Shown one piece after another: positions 8,848 through 17,312 of a stretch of DNA of 53,590 bases. The notes under the pieces were generated by a model. It saw nothing but the letters and a program-made list of their open reading frames with translations, was not told where the DNA came from and did no database searches. How positions within the stretch are numbered: position 1 is the first letter of the stretch; the number at the start of each line of letters is the position of its first letter. The position numbers and the translations under genes were made by a program. This DNA is from Solirubrobacterales bacterium (GTDB lineage Bacteria; Actinomycetota; Thermoleophilia; Solirubrobacterales; Solirubrobacteraceae), in contig JAFASF010000255.1 in the NCBI GenBank assembly GCA_019244745.1, forward strand, positions 1 to 53,590, written 5' to 3'.

Positions 8848-10500
8848 GTGAAGGACTTCTCATCGCTTCAGGGCGCGGGGGCACGGCTCGCCCGCCGCGT
8901 GGCCGACGAGGCCCGCGCCACGGCGCACGCCCGCCGCGCGGGCCTGCTCGTCCTCGATTCACCCGCCCGCACGATCGCCACGATGCGCGCGCTCGAGCGC
9001 CTCGGGCAGCTCGGTGGCGCTGTCGCGGTGGCCGCGATCCGTCACGGCGAGCGGGTCGGCCTGGTGGACGAGCGGGGAGCGCTGACGTTCGCGCAGTTGA
9101 ACGCGAGGTCCGATGCCTTTGCGTGCGCGCTGCGCGCCCGCGGCGTGCGCGAGGGCACGGGCGTGGGGATCCTCTGCCGGAACCACCGCGGCTTTCTCGA
9201 CGCGACGTTCGGCGCCGCGAGGGTGGGAGCGCGGGTCCTGTACCTGAACACCGACTTCGCGGGTCCCCAGTTGCGCGACGTGTGCGAGCGGGAAGGGGTG
9301 GCGCTCCTGATTCACGACGAGGAGTACTCGGAGCTCGTAGGCGGTTTCGAGCCGCGGCACGGACGGCTGATCGCCTGGACGGACGGGGAGACGGACGGTG
9401 ACACCGTCGAGCGGCTGCTTGCCGCACACGCCGGCCAGGTCCCGCCCGCCCCCAGGGAGCGCGCGTCGGTCGTGCTGCTGACGAGCGGTACGACCGGCAC
9501 GCCCAAAGGCGCGCCGCGGCACCAGGGGCACTCGCTCGTCCCGGTCGGCGCGCTCCTGTCAAAGGTGCCCTACCGTGCCGGCGAGTCGACCTACGTCGCC
9601 GCCCCCATGTTCCACGGCCTTGGGTTCACCCAGATGATCCTGGCGGTGATGCTCGGGTCTACGACGATCACCCGCCGGCGGTTCGCGGCCGAGAGCGTGC
9701 TCGAGGCGATCGCGCGTGAGCGTCCCACCGGTCTGGTCGTCGTGCCGGTGATGCTCCAGCGGATCGTGAGCGTGCTCGAGTCAGAGCCGGGGCGCTGCGA
9801 CACGGGCTCGCTGCGTATCGTGTTTTGCTCGGGGTCGCAGCTCGAGGCCGAGCTGGTCAGGCGCGCGCGCCGGGTACTGGGCGAGGTCCTTTACAACTTC
9901 TATGGCACCACGGAGGTGGCCTACGCGACGTTCGCCACCCCCGAGGACCTTCGCGATGCTCCCGGCTGCGCCGGCCGCGTTCCGTTCGGCGCCGTGGTCC
10001 GGCTCTACGACGAGGACGGGCGCGTGGTCGCCGGGCCCGGCCGGGTCGGCCGGATCTTCGTCGGCAACGGGTTTCAGTTCGACGGCTACACCGGCGGCGG
10101 CAGCAAGGAGGAGATCGGTGGCCTGATGAGCACCGGCGACGTCGGCCACTTCGACGCGCACGGGCGCCTGTTCATCGACGGCCGCGACGACGACATGATC
10201 GTGTCCGGTGGCGAGAACCTGTTTCCGGGCGAGGTCGAGGAGCTGTTGCTCACCCACCCCGCGGTCGAGGAGACCGCGGTCATCGGCGTCGAGGACGCGG
10301 AGTTCGGCGCGCGCCTGTCCGCGTTCGTGGTCGTCCGAGGTGGTGCGTCCTTGTCGGAGGAGGAGGTTCGGGAGTTCGTCCGGGAGAACCTGGCTCGCTA
10401 CAAGGTCCCCCGCGATGTCACCTTCCTTAGCGAGCTTCCACGCACCCCGACGGGGAATGTGCTCAAACGAGAGCTGCGGCAGCGGTACGCGGCGGCCTGA
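8848..10500 (+). CDS. AMP-forming acyl-CoA synthetase (FadD-like)
   Basis: This 550-residue member of the ANL superfamily activates a carboxylic acid as acyl-adenylate and transfers it to CoA. The P-loop motif LLTSGTTGTPKG is at about residues 210-221, followed by NFYGTTE (A5), STGDVGHFDAHGRL (A7), the hinge GRDDDMIVSGGENL (A8) and the C-terminal PRTPTGNVLKRELR with the catalytic Lys (A10). The N-terminal ~70 residues before the fold resemble long-chain FadD proteins of mycobacteria. GTG start. A strong hairpin terminator lies downstream. Confidence 0.9.
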   Translation: MKDFSSLQGAGARLARRVADEARATAHARRAGLLVLDSPARTIATMRALERLGQLGGAVAVAAIRHGERVGLVDERGALTFAQLNARSDAFACALRARGVREGTGVGILCRNHRGFLDATFGAARVGARVLYLNTDFAGPQLRDVCEREGVALLIHDEEYSELVGGFEPRHGRLIAWTDGETDGDTVERLLAAHAGQVPPAPRERASVVLLTSGTTGTPKGAPRHQGHSLVPVGALLSKVPYRAGESTYVAAPMFHGLGFTQMILAVMLGSTTITRRRFAAESVLEAIARERPTGLVVVPVMLQRIVSVLESEPGRCDTGSLRIVFCSGSQLEAELVRRARRVLGEVLYNFYGTTEVAYATFATPEDLRDAPGCAGRVPFGAVVRLYDEDGRVVAGPGRVGRIFVGNGFQFDGYTGGGSKEEIGGLMSTGDVGHFDAHGRLFIDGRDDDMIVSGGENLFPGEVEELLLTHPAVEETAVIGVEDAEFGARLSAFVVVRGGASLSEEEVREFVRENLARYKVPRDVTFLSELPRTPTGNVLKRELRQRYAAA

Positions 10501-10541
10501 CGGGTCCGCTCCGGGCGCCTGAGCCGCTAAGGCTCGATGAG

Positions 10542-10606
10542 GCTCGGCGAGCCCCGCCTCCTGGCCTCCTCGAGTAGTTGGGAGGCCAGAGGCGGGGTGG
10601 CCGAGC
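10542..10606 (+). terminator. Strong hairpin terminator after acyl-CoA synthetase
   Basis: An inner stem pairs 10552-10569 with 10581-10597 (one bulged base, 11-nt loop), and an outer 7-bp stem pairs 10542-10548 with 10600-10606. It lies 41 bases after the acyl-CoA synthetase stop and before the next gene. No T-tract follows, as is common in GC-rich actinobacteria. Confidence 0.75.
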
Positions 10607-10675
10607 TGTCAGAATGGTTTCAAGGTTGTGGCCTAACGTAAGTGGCGCAAGTCACGGAGAAAGGCCCTGGATGTC

Positions 10676-11911
10676 ATGAAGTTCCTGCGCACCACCTCTA
10701 CCCGCCGTCTGCTGGCGCTCGTCGCCGGCGTGGTCGTAGCCATCGGCGGGGGAACAGCAATCGCCGTGGCCGCCGCCGGCGGAGGTCCCACCCCACCACC
10801 CAAGTCGCTCGCGAGCGCGCTGCATCAGGCGGCCACCGCGCCGGCGATCCAGGGAATCTCGGGGCGGGTGAGCTTCGCCAACCACCTGATCGCGTCATCG
10901 AACATCCAGGGCTCCGATCCGATCCTGACCGGCGCGTCCGGCCGGTTCTGGATCTCGTCCGAGGGTCGGCTGCGCATCGAGCTTCAGTCGGACAACGGCG
11001 ATGCGCAGGTGGTCGTGAACAACGGGGCGTTCTGGGTCTACGACCCCTCGTCGAACACGGCTTACGAGGGCAACCTGCCGGCGGACACGTCGTCGACCAA
11101 GGCGGATAAGAAGCAGGCTCACGACGGGATCCCGTCGATCGCGACGATCCAGTCCTGGCTGAGCCGCCTCGCTCAGCACGCGAACCTCTCGGGTGCGATT
11201 CCCGGCGATGTGGCCGGCCAGCCCGCCTACACGGTCCGGGTTTCGCCGCAGCACAGCGGCGGGCTCCTCGGGAACATCCAGCTCGCGTGGGACGCGGTTC
11301 GCGGGGTGCCGCTGCGGTTTGCCGTGTACGCCCGGGGCGACAACAGCCCCGTTCTCGAGCTCAAGGTCACCGACATCTCCTACGGCCCAGTGCCCCCCTC
11401 GGACTTCGCGACGGAGCCCCCGGCCGGCACCAAGATCGTCAAGGTGAACACGCTCGCCGGCGCGTCGGGGCAAGCGTCGGCGGCCGACCGCGCCGCCGAG
11501 AAGCGCGGCAAGGGCAAGGTCCACCAGGACGTCACCGGCGTGGCCGCGGTTGCGCGGCACCTCCCGTTCTCGCTCGTCGCTCCCCGTTCGCTCGTCGGGC
11601 TCCCCCGGCAGTCGGTCTCGCTGCTCGATTGGGGCGGACATCCCGCGGCCCTCGTGACCTACGGCCAGGGCCTCGGCGGGATCGCCGTGATCGAGCAATC
11701 GCCCGGCTCCGGGGCTAACAGCGCGGGCCAGAGTCAGTCGGCCGATCATCGCGGGTTGAGCCTCCCGACCGTATCGATCAACGGCGCGACCGGACAGGAG
11801 CTCGACACCGCCCTCGGGACCGTCGTCCGGTTTACGCGGGGCGGGGTCGCCTACACGGTGATCGGCTCGGTCCCGGCCGCGGCCGCGGACGCCGCCGCTC
11901 GGGCGCTATGA
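10676..11911 (+). CDS. Secreted LolA/DUF2092-like outer-surface protein
   Basis: This 411-residue exported protein begins with two or more arginines and a hydrophobic helix (about residues 12-34) ending in an alanine/glycine-rich stretch; there is no lipobox Cys. The body has GRFWISSEGRLRIELQ and NNGAFWVYDPSSNTAYEG, which match the beta-sheet pattern of LolA-type lipoprotein carriers and MucB/RseB-like anti-sigma partners (lipid-binding half-barrel fold). The C-terminal third resembles a DUF4367-like domain ending in a predicted sheet (VVRFTRGGVAYTVIGS). Such proteins often sense or carry lipids outside the membrane. It immediately precedes an ABC transporter and a two-component system, a typical grouping. 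Confidence 0.65.
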   Translation: MKFLRTTSTRRLLALVAGVVVAIGGGTAIAVAAAGGGPTPPPKSLASALHQAATAPAIQGISGRVSFANHLIASSNIQGSDPILTGASGRFWISSEGRLRIELQSDNGDAQVVVNNGAFWVYDPSSNTAYEGNLPADTSSTKADKKQAHDGIPSIATIQSWLSRLAQHANLSGAIPGDVAGQPAYTVRVSPQHSGGLLGNIQLAWDAVRGVPLRFAVYARGDNSPVLELKVTDISYGPVPPSDFATEPPAGTKIVKVNTLAGASGQASAADRAAEKRGKGKVHQDVTGVAAVARHLPFSLVAPRSLVGLPRQSVSLLDWGGHPAALVTYGQGLGGIAVIEQSPGSGANSAGQSQSADHRGLSLPTVSINGATGQELDTALGTVVRFTRGGVAYTVIGSVPAAAADAAARAL

Positions 11912-11948
11912 CGAAGAGAACGCCGGCGCTCCCTCGGAGGCTGAGCGC

Positions 11949-11966
11949 GTGAGCGTTAGCCCGTGA
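11949..11966 (+). other. 5-codon mini-ORF duplicating the ABC ATPase start
   Basis: GTG AGC GTT AGC CCG TGA encodes MSVSP and stops in a GTGA overlap with the GTG at 11963, where the ABC protein begins MSVSPAES. The 14-bp units 11949-11962 and 11963-11976 differ by one base. A good Shine-Dalgarno (GGAGG, about 11935-11939) is 9 bases from the first GTG but about 23 from the second, so ribosomes may load on the mini-ORF and restart at the gene. Confidence 0.5.
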
Positions 11967-12958
11967 GCGTGAGCCCGGCGGAATCCCCGCCACCGGTCGA
12001 GGTCCGTGGCCTCGTCAAGCGATACGGAGACCTGACCGCCGTCGCCGGTGTTGACATCACAGTCAACACCGGCGATGTATATGGCTACCTCGGTCCGAAC
12101 GGCGCCGGCAAGACGACGTCGCTGCGGATGATGCTCGGCCTGATCCGCCCCACGGCCGGGACCGTGCGGCTGTTCGGGCGGGACCCGATGCTGAGCGTCA
12201 AGGCGCTCGAGGGAGTGGCGGGGTTCGTGGAGGCGCCGACGTTCTATCCGTACATGAGCGGGCGCCGCAACCTCGAGCTCCTGGGCGCCTTCGACGGGCA
12301 CGGCGCGTCTGCGCGAATCGACGAGGCGCTCGAGATAGTCGAGCTCTCCGATCGCGCGCGCGACAAGGTAGGCGGCTACTCCCACGGTATGCGCCAACGG
12401 CTGGGGATCGCGGCCGCGCTGCTGCGCCGGCCCAACCTGATGCTGCTCGACGAACCCGCGACCGGCCTCGACCCTGCGGGCATGCGGGACATGCGGGTGC
12501 TGGTGCGACGCCTCGCCGACCAGGGCATCACGGTCATGCTCTCGAGCCACCTCCTGGCCGAGGTCGAGGAACTCTGTAACAAGGTGGCGATCATCCAGGC
12601 GGGGACGATCGTCTACGAGGGGGAGATCGCGGAGCTCAAGCGGGGCGGCGGGACCAGCTACAGGCTCGCCACGACCGACGACGAGCGAGCGCTCGCGGTT
12701 TGCTGCGCGCAGCCCAACATCGGCGATGTCCGCACCGACCACGGGCGGATCAGCTTCACCGCCGACGACGCCGCGGTCGCGGAGCTCTCACAGGCGCTCG
12801 TCGAGGCCGGCGCGCTGATCCGCGTGCTGACGCCGCAGACCATGACCCTCGAGGACCTGTTCTTCTCGCTCACCGAGGGGACCGACGGCGCACGCGGGGA
12901 GCGGTCGATCGCCGGGGAGCATCCGGAGTCGGCGGAACCGGCCGAGACGGCGCGATGA
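11963..12958 (+). CDS. ABC transporter ATP-binding protein
   Basis: This 331-residue ATPase drives export or another membrane process with the permease encoded next. Walker A GPNGAGKTT is at about residues 44-52, the ABC signature is the atypical but common YSHGMRQRLGIA, and Walker B LMLLDEPATGLDP and the switch His (SSHLL) follow. It resembles the CcmA/NatA/bacitracin-exporter group (ABC-2 type), with a C-terminal ~90-residue regulatory extension. The start at GTG 11963 is preceded by a duplicated mini-start (see separate entry). The stop overlaps the permease start (ATGA). Confidence 0.92.
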   Translation: MSVSPAESPPPVEVRGLVKRYGDLTAVAGVDITVNTGDVYGYLGPNGAGKTTSLRMMLGLIRPTAGTVRLFGRDPMLSVKALEGVAGFVEAPTFYPYMSGRRNLELLGAFDGHGASARIDEALEIVELSDRARDKVGGYSHGMRQRLGIAAALLRRPNLMLLDEPATGLDPAGMRDMRVLVRRLADQGITVMLSSHLLAEVEELCNKVAIIQAGTIVYEGEIAELKRGGGTSYRLATTDDERALAVCCAQPNIGDVRTDHGRISFTADDAAVAELSQALVEAGALIRVLTPQTMTLEDLFFSLTEGTDGARGERSIAGEHPESAEPAETAR

Positions 12959-13776
12959 ATCCCGGGGTCGGGACCGTCTACCGCTGGGAGCTCACCAAGC
13001 TCCGCTACCAGAAGCGCACCTATCTCGGGCTCGGCGCGGCGGCGATCGTGCCGATCATCTTCGTGGTCGCGATCCATTTCCGCCACAACCAGCGCGGCGG
13101 GGATTTCGCATTTGCCTCCTACCTGACGCGCAGCGGGTTGGCGGTTCCGCTCGTGATCATCCTGTTCGGAGCCGTGTGGATGTTCCCGCTGATCACCGCG
13201 CTTGTCGCGGGTGACATCTTCGCCTCCGAGGATCACAACGGCACGCTCAAGACGATCTTCACCCGGTCGCTGGAGCGCGGGCAGATCTTCGCCGGCAAGG
13301 CGCTCGCCGCCGCGACCTACGCGATCGCGGCGATCCTCCTCGACGGCACAGTGGCGGTGATCGCCGGCAGCATGCAGTCGGGCTTCAACTCATTGCAGAG
13401 CCTGTCGGGGACGATCGTCTCCGCGCCCAAGGCACTCGAGCTGGTGTACGTGAGTCTGCTCGTGTACCTGATTCCGATCGGGACCGTGGTCTGCATCGGA
13501 CTGCTGCTCTCCTCGATCACCCGCAACAGCGCCGCCGCGGTGGTTGGGACGCTGATGATCTCGCTGCTGTTTCAGCTCATCGGCATCCTCCCGGGACTCG
13601 GCGGGACGGTGCCCTACCTGCTGAGCACCCAGTTCAACGCCTGGCAAGGGCTCCTGCGGACGCCCATCGACTGGGCGCCGATCGTACGCGCGGCGTGGGT
13701 GTGCGCCATGTACGGCATCCCCTCGCTGGCCGCGGCATACCTGGTGTTCCTGCGCCGTGACGTCGCCGGCGGGTGA
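12955..13776 (+). CDS. ABC-2 type transporter permease
   Basis: This 273-residue membrane protein has about six hydrophobic segments, the usual number for ABC-2 permeases. The first lies at residues ~25-40 (GLGAAAIVPIIFVVAI) and the FASEDHNGTLKTIFTRSLERGQIF segment is the cytosolic coupling region typical of this family (E..GTLK...TRS..R). ATG start in an ATGA overlap with the ATPase gene. Its last 20 bases overlap the response-regulator gene, tying transporter and regulator in one transcript. The substrate is unknown. Confidence 0.88.
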   Translation: MNPGVGTVYRWELTKLRYQKRTYLGLGAAAIVPIIFVVAIHFRHNQRGGDFAFASYLTRSGLAVPLVIILFGAVWMFPLITALVAGDIFASEDHNGTLKTIFTRSLERGQIFAGKALAAATYAIAAILLDGTVAVIAGSMQSGFNSLQSLSGTIVSAPKALELVYVSLLVYLIPIGTVVCIGLLLSSITRNSAAAVVGTLMISLLFQLIGILPGLGGTVPYLLSTQFNAWQGLLRTPIDWAPIVRAAWVCAMYGIPSLAAAYLVFLRRDVAGG

Positions 13777-14449
13777 TCCCTCGTCGCTCCGCGGCCGGGT
13801 GTTGGTGGTCGACGACGATCCGCCGCTGAGACGGATGCTCGAGCGCACGCTCGCGGCTGAGGGATTCGAGGTCTCGGTCGCGGCCGACGGCGGCGCCGCC
13901 CTGGTGGCCGCCGAACGCTCGGCGCCGGACGTGATCGTGCTCGACGTCGCGATGCCCGTGCTCGACGGACTGGCGGTGTGCCGGCGCCTGCGCAGCAAGG
14001 GTCTGCCCACTCCGATCCTGATGCTCACCGCGCGCGACGCCGTTCCGGACCGCGTCGCGGGCCTCGACGCCGGCGCCGACGATTACCTGGTCAAGCCGTT
14101 CGCGGTCGCGGAGCTCGTCGCCCGCTTGCGGGCTCTGACCCGCCGCCACGGCGATCAGCAGTCACGGCCGCGGTTGTCGTATGCGGATCTTGTGCTCGAC
14201 GTCGAGGCTCGCAGGGCTACGCGGGGACCCCGGCCGATCGAGCTGACCGGGCGCGAGGTCGACCTGCTCGAGCTGCTGCTCCGCGAGGTGGGCCGCACGG
14301 TCAGCCGCGAGCGGGCGATCGACGAAATCTGGAATGGCGGAGCCGAAGCGAACGTCGTCGACCGCTACGTCACACGCCTGCGCCGCAAGCTAGGCGATCC
14401 TCCGCTCATCAGAACGGTGCGGGGGGCCGGCTTCGCGCTACGGGCCTGA
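13757..14449 (+). CDS. OmpR-family response regulator
   Basis: The receiver domain (residues ~13-125) has the acidic pair in VVDDDPP, the phosphoacceptor D63 in VIVLDVAMP, a T/A position in MLTARD and K113 in YLVKPF. The C-terminal winged helix (from ~135) has ELTGREVDLLELLL and RYVTRLRRKLGDPP, the OmpR DNA-binding signature. GTG start gives a 20-bp overlap with the permease gene. With the kinase encoded 42 bases downstream it forms a two-component system that likely controls the adjacent transporter. Confidence 0.93.
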   Translation: MTSPAGDPSSLRGRVLVVDDDPPLRRMLERTLAAEGFEVSVAADGGAALVAAERSAPDVIVLDVAMPVLDGLAVCRRLRSKGLPTPILMLTARDAVPDRVAGLDAGADDYLVKPFAVAELVARLRALTRRHGDQQSRPRLSYADLVLDVEARRATRGPRPIELTGREVDLLELLLREVGRTVSRERAIDEIWNGGAEANVVDRYVTRLRRKLGDPPLIRTVRGAGFALRA

Positions 14450-14491
14450 TGGAGGGCACTGAGGCTGGGAGGTGCCGTCATAGCTGCCAGG

Positions 14492-15847
14492 TTGGTCCCA
14501 CGCACGCTTCGCGCTCGGCTCGTGCTCGCCGCCGCCGGGGCGATCATTGCCGCAGTCGCGCTGTTCGGCGCGGCTACGGTCGTGCTGGTTCGGGGAGAGC
14601 TCCGCACCTCGCTCGACACCGCGCTGCGCCAGCGCGCCGGCGACGTGGCCGAGCTGGCCGCCTCGGCGCCGGCGGTCCTCACGGATCCGGGCGCGCTCGA
14701 AAGCCCCGTCTCCGGGCGGCAGATAGCCGTGGAAGTGATCGACTCCCGGGGGAGGATCCTCGCCCGATCGCTGCTGCTCGGTTCGGTGCTGCTGCCACAG
14801 GATCGGCTGGCGGTCCAGGCCCGGGTTGCGGGGCGCGCCGGGTTTGAGGATCTGCGTATCGGCGGGCGCCCCTATCGCATGTTCGCGGCGCCGCTCGCCA
14901 GCGGGCTGAGCGGCGCCGCCGCGGGCGGTGCGGTGCTCGTCGCGTCCGATACGAGCGACATCACTCATACGATTGGCCGTCTCGGCGTGGTGATCACGCT
15001 CACCGGCGCGGCGGTCGCGATTCTGGCGGTGCTGGCCGCCGCGGCGCTCACCCGCCGGGGGCTGCTGCCGCTGCGGAGGCTCGCGGCCGCCGGAGCCGAG
15101 ATCGAGCGAACGGCCGACCCCGCGCGGCGTCTGCCGGAGACGAACGTGACGGACGAGATCGGGCAGCTGACCGGGGTGCTGAACCGGATGCTCGCTGCGC
15201 TCGAGCAATCCCGCGAAATCGAGCGGCGCTTCCTGGCCGACGCCTCGCACGAGCTCCGCACGCCCGTCACCGCGCTGGTCGGAAACGTCCAGTTCGCCCA
15301 ACGCCACGGCGCCGACCCCGAGGTGCTCGCCGAGATCAGCCACGACGCCGGGCGCCTCGCCCGACTCGTCGATGACCTGCTGGTGCTCGAGCGGGCCGGT
15401 GCCGCGGCCCAGGAGCCCGAGCCGGTCGATCTCGGACCGCTCGTCGAGCACGTGGTCCGCCTGCACGGCGAATCCGACGGCCGCGTGGTGCTGGGGGCGG
15501 TCGACTCGGTTCGCGTGAGCGGCGAGCGGGAGGCGCTCGCACGAGTGCTCGAGAACCTGGTCGAGAACGGGCTCGTGCACGGCCCGCCGGCGGGGCGCGT
15601 GACGGTTGCGGTGAGGCGCCGCGACGGTCGCGCGCTGGTGACGGTCAGCGATGAAGGCCCGGGGCCGGATGCGGCGCAGCGCGAGCGGCTTTTTGAGCGG
15701 TTCTGGCGCGCCCCCGAGGCGATGGAGCGCCCTGGTTCAGGCCTCGGCTTGTCGATCGCCTCGACGATCGTGGAGCGCCACGGTGGCCGGATCGCCGTCC
15801 ACGGATCGTCGTTCACGGTCGACCTGCCGCTGGTGGACGGCGGCTGA
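14492..15847 (+). CDS. Membrane sensor histidine kinase
   Basis: The kinase has a first transmembrane helix at about residues 10-32, an extracytoplasmic sensor of about 130 residues, a second helix at ~165-185, a HAMP linker, the phosphoacceptor H253 in ADASHELRTP, the N box NLVENGLVHG, and ATP-lid boxes DEGPGPD and GSGLGLSI. Length 451 is normal for an EnvZ/OmpR-type kinase. The start is TTG at 14492; no in-frame ATG or GTG is close upstream. It pairs with the response regulator just upstream. Confidence 0.92.
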   Translation: MVPRTLRARLVLAAAGAIIAAVALFGAATVVLVRGELRTSLDTALRQRAGDVAELAASAPAVLTDPGALESPVSGRQIAVEVIDSRGRILARSLLLGSVLLPQDRLAVQARVAGRAGFEDLRIGGRPYRMFAAPLASGLSGAAAGGAVLVASDTSDITHTIGRLGVVITLTGAAVAILAVLAAAALTRRGLLPLRRLAAAGAEIERTADPARRLPETNVTDEIGQLTGVLNRMLAALEQSREIERRFLADASHELRTPVTALVGNVQFAQRHGADPEVLAEISHDAGRLARLVDDLLVLERAGAAAQEPEPVDLGPLVEHVVRLHGESDGRVVLGAVDSVRVSGEREALARVLENLVENGLVHGPPAGRVTVAVRRRDGRALVTVSDEGPGPDAAQRERLFERFWRAPEAMERPGSGLGLSIASTIVERHGGRIAVHGSSFTVDLPLVDGG

Positions 15848-15857
15848 CTCGTGCGTT

Positions 15858-15880
15858 TCACAAACATAATTCTCATTCTG
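15858..15880. promoter_or_regulatory. AT-rich Fur-like operator candidate
   Basis: Between the kinase stop and the redox cassette lies an AT-rich patch reading, on the minus strand, AGAATGAGAATTATG. This shares about 12 of 19 positions with the Fur consensus GATAATGATAATCATTATC. It stands out in ~70% GC DNA and precedes ApbE and a ferric-reductase-like gene. Metal control is possible but unproven; it may simply be a promoter. Confidence 0.3.
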
Positions 15881-15912
15881 CTCTTAGCGAAGCCTGGTTC
15901 CCTTCCCTGGTG

Positions 15913-16347
15913 ATGACACGTATCAGCGGTGTACACGGGCCGGTCGCGGGTCGAAGCGGCCCGTCGTTGGCGCAGGCCGAGCGCGATGCGGCGATCGAGC
16001 GCACCCGGCGCACCCGGCGGTGGGTGATCGCGGGGTCGGCGGCCCTCACGGCGGGACTCGCCGGGCTCGTCTCCGCCGTCGCCCCGGGGCGGTCGCTGGG
16101 CGCCGGTAGCCACGCCGCGCGCTCGGTGTCCTCATCGGCGTCCGCCGGGCCCGGGTCGGGGTCGACCGAGGCACGGATGCCGCCGCTGGCCAACCCCAGC
16201 TCGCTCGGACTACAAGGTCCCGTGCAGACGCCGCAGCCGGCGCCAAGCCCGTCGCCGGGTCCCTCGGGTCCATCCCAGTCCTCGCCCGGTCCGTCGCAGG
16301 CTTCTCCCTCCGCGAGCTCGCCGGCGCCGGTGTCCGGGGGCTCCTGA
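15913..16347 (+). CDS. Hypothetical single-pass membrane protein, Pro/Ser-rich tail
   Basis: I do not recognise this 144-residue protein. A basic cytoplasmic segment with ERTRRTRRW is followed by one hydrophobic helix at about residues 38-58 and then ~85 residues rich in Ser, Pro, Gly and Ala without any obvious fold, so it is likely anchored with an extended extracytoplasmic tail. Alternative start GTG at 15910. Position directly before ApbE and the ferric-reductase-like protein suggests it belongs to the same redox system. I searched it for the (S/T)GA(S/T) flavinylation motif that ApbE uses and did not find one. Confidence 0.6.
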   Translation: MTRISGVHGPVAGRSGPSLAQAERDAAIERTRRTRRWVIAGSAALTAGLAGLVSAVAPGRSLGAGSHAARSVSSSASAGPGSGSTEARMPPLANPSSLGLQGPVQTPQPAPSPSPGPSGPSQSSPGPSQASPSASSPAPVSGGS

Positions 16348-16367
16348 GACTAGTAGCCCTGGCGAAG

Positions 16368-17312
16368 ATGGCCATCTCTCAGCAGGAGACCGCGCGGTTC
16401 GATGCCCTTGGCAGCATCGCCACGGTCGCGGTGAGCGATTCTGGGCAGATCGGCGCGGCGGTTGACTCCGTACAGGAGACCGTCGCTGCCTTCGATCGGG
16501 CGTGCTCGCGGTTCCGCGAGGACTCCGAGCTCTCCGCGGTCAATGCTTCCGCCGGGATGGCCGTGCGTGTGAGCCCGCTGATGATCGAGGCGGTTGGCGC
16601 CGCGCTGCGGGCGGCGGGGCTCACCGACGGCGACGTCGATCCGACCGTGGGCCGGGCGCTGATCGCGCTCGGGTACGACCGCGACTTCGACTCCCTCCCC
16701 ACGGGGCCTCAGCCCAAGGCCCCCGTGGTCTCGTTTGCCTCGGTCCCGGGGTGGCGGACCGTCGAGCTCGACGCCGCTGCTGGCACGATCCGGGTCCCGC
16801 GCGGGGTGGCCCTCGACCTCGGCGCCACCGCGAAAGCCCTCTGCGCGGATCGGGCGGCGGCGGATGCCCATGCCGCCGCCGGCTGCGGCGTGCTCGTCTC
16901 GCTCGGCGGTGACATGGCCGTCGCCGGCGATGGACCGGCCGATGGATGGCGGGTGCGGGTAACCGACGACCACCGGTCCGACGTGGACGCGCCCGGGCAA
17001 TGGATCTCGATTCGCTCCGGTGGGCTTGCCACCTCGAGCACCGCCGTGCGGCGGTGGGAGACGGGGTCAGGCTCCATGCATCATCTCGTGGATCCCGGGA
17101 ACGGGCGGCCGGTCACGAGCGCCTGGCGCACGGTCAGCGTGACCGCGGCGTCGTGCCTGGACGCGAACATCGCGAGCACCGCCGCGATCGTTCGCGGCGA
17201 GCGCGCTGCGGAGTGGCTCGAGTCGCTGGGCCTCCCGAGCAGGCTGGTGGGCGTCGAGGGAGTGGCGCGCCACGTGGCGGGGTGGCCCACGGAAGGGGAC
17301 GAGCTCGCGTGA
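16368..17312 (+). CDS. apbE: FAD:protein FMN transferase ApbE
   Basis: ApbE attaches FMN covalently to Thr/Ser of extracytoplasmic flavoproteins using FAD and Mg2+. Family elements are visible: CSRFREDSELSAVN near residue 44, DVDPTVGRAL at ~88, the LDLGATAKALCADR segment at ~148, LVSLGGDMAVAG at ~175 and HHLVDPGNGRPV at ~240. At 314 residues the length is typical. No signal peptide or lipobox is visible at the N-terminus, so it is probably cytoplasmic or the start is further from the true form. The stop overlaps the ferric-reductase-like gene (GTGA). No substrate protein with a clear flavinylation motif is encoded nearby. Confidence 0.9.
   Translation: MAISQQETARFDALGSIATVAVSDSGQIGAAVDSVQETVAAFDRACSRFREDSELSAVNASAGMAVRVSPLMIEAVGAALRAAGLTDGDVDPTVGRALIALGYDRDFDSLPTGPQPKAPVVSFASVPGWRTVELDAAAGTIRVPRGVALDLGATAKALCADRAAADAHAAAGCGVLVSLGGDMAVAGDGPADGWRVRVTDDHRSDVDAPGQWISIRSGGLATSSTAVRRWETGSGSMHHLVDPGNGRPVTSAWRTVSVTAASCLDANIASTAAIVRGERAAEWLESLGLPSRLVGVEGVARHVAGWPTEGDELA

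Noticed and set aside
7919-9562. Upstream extension of the methyltransferase frame to 778 codons
   Set aside because: The extra part is antisense to acyl-CoA synthetase and in another frame of the amidotransferase gene; the GTGA-coupled start at 7918 explains the protein.
16946-17308. N-terminal extension of the ferric reductase-like protein
   Set aside because: This part is a shadow inside apbE with Arg/Gly-rich composition; membrane segments begin right after the GTGA-coupled start.
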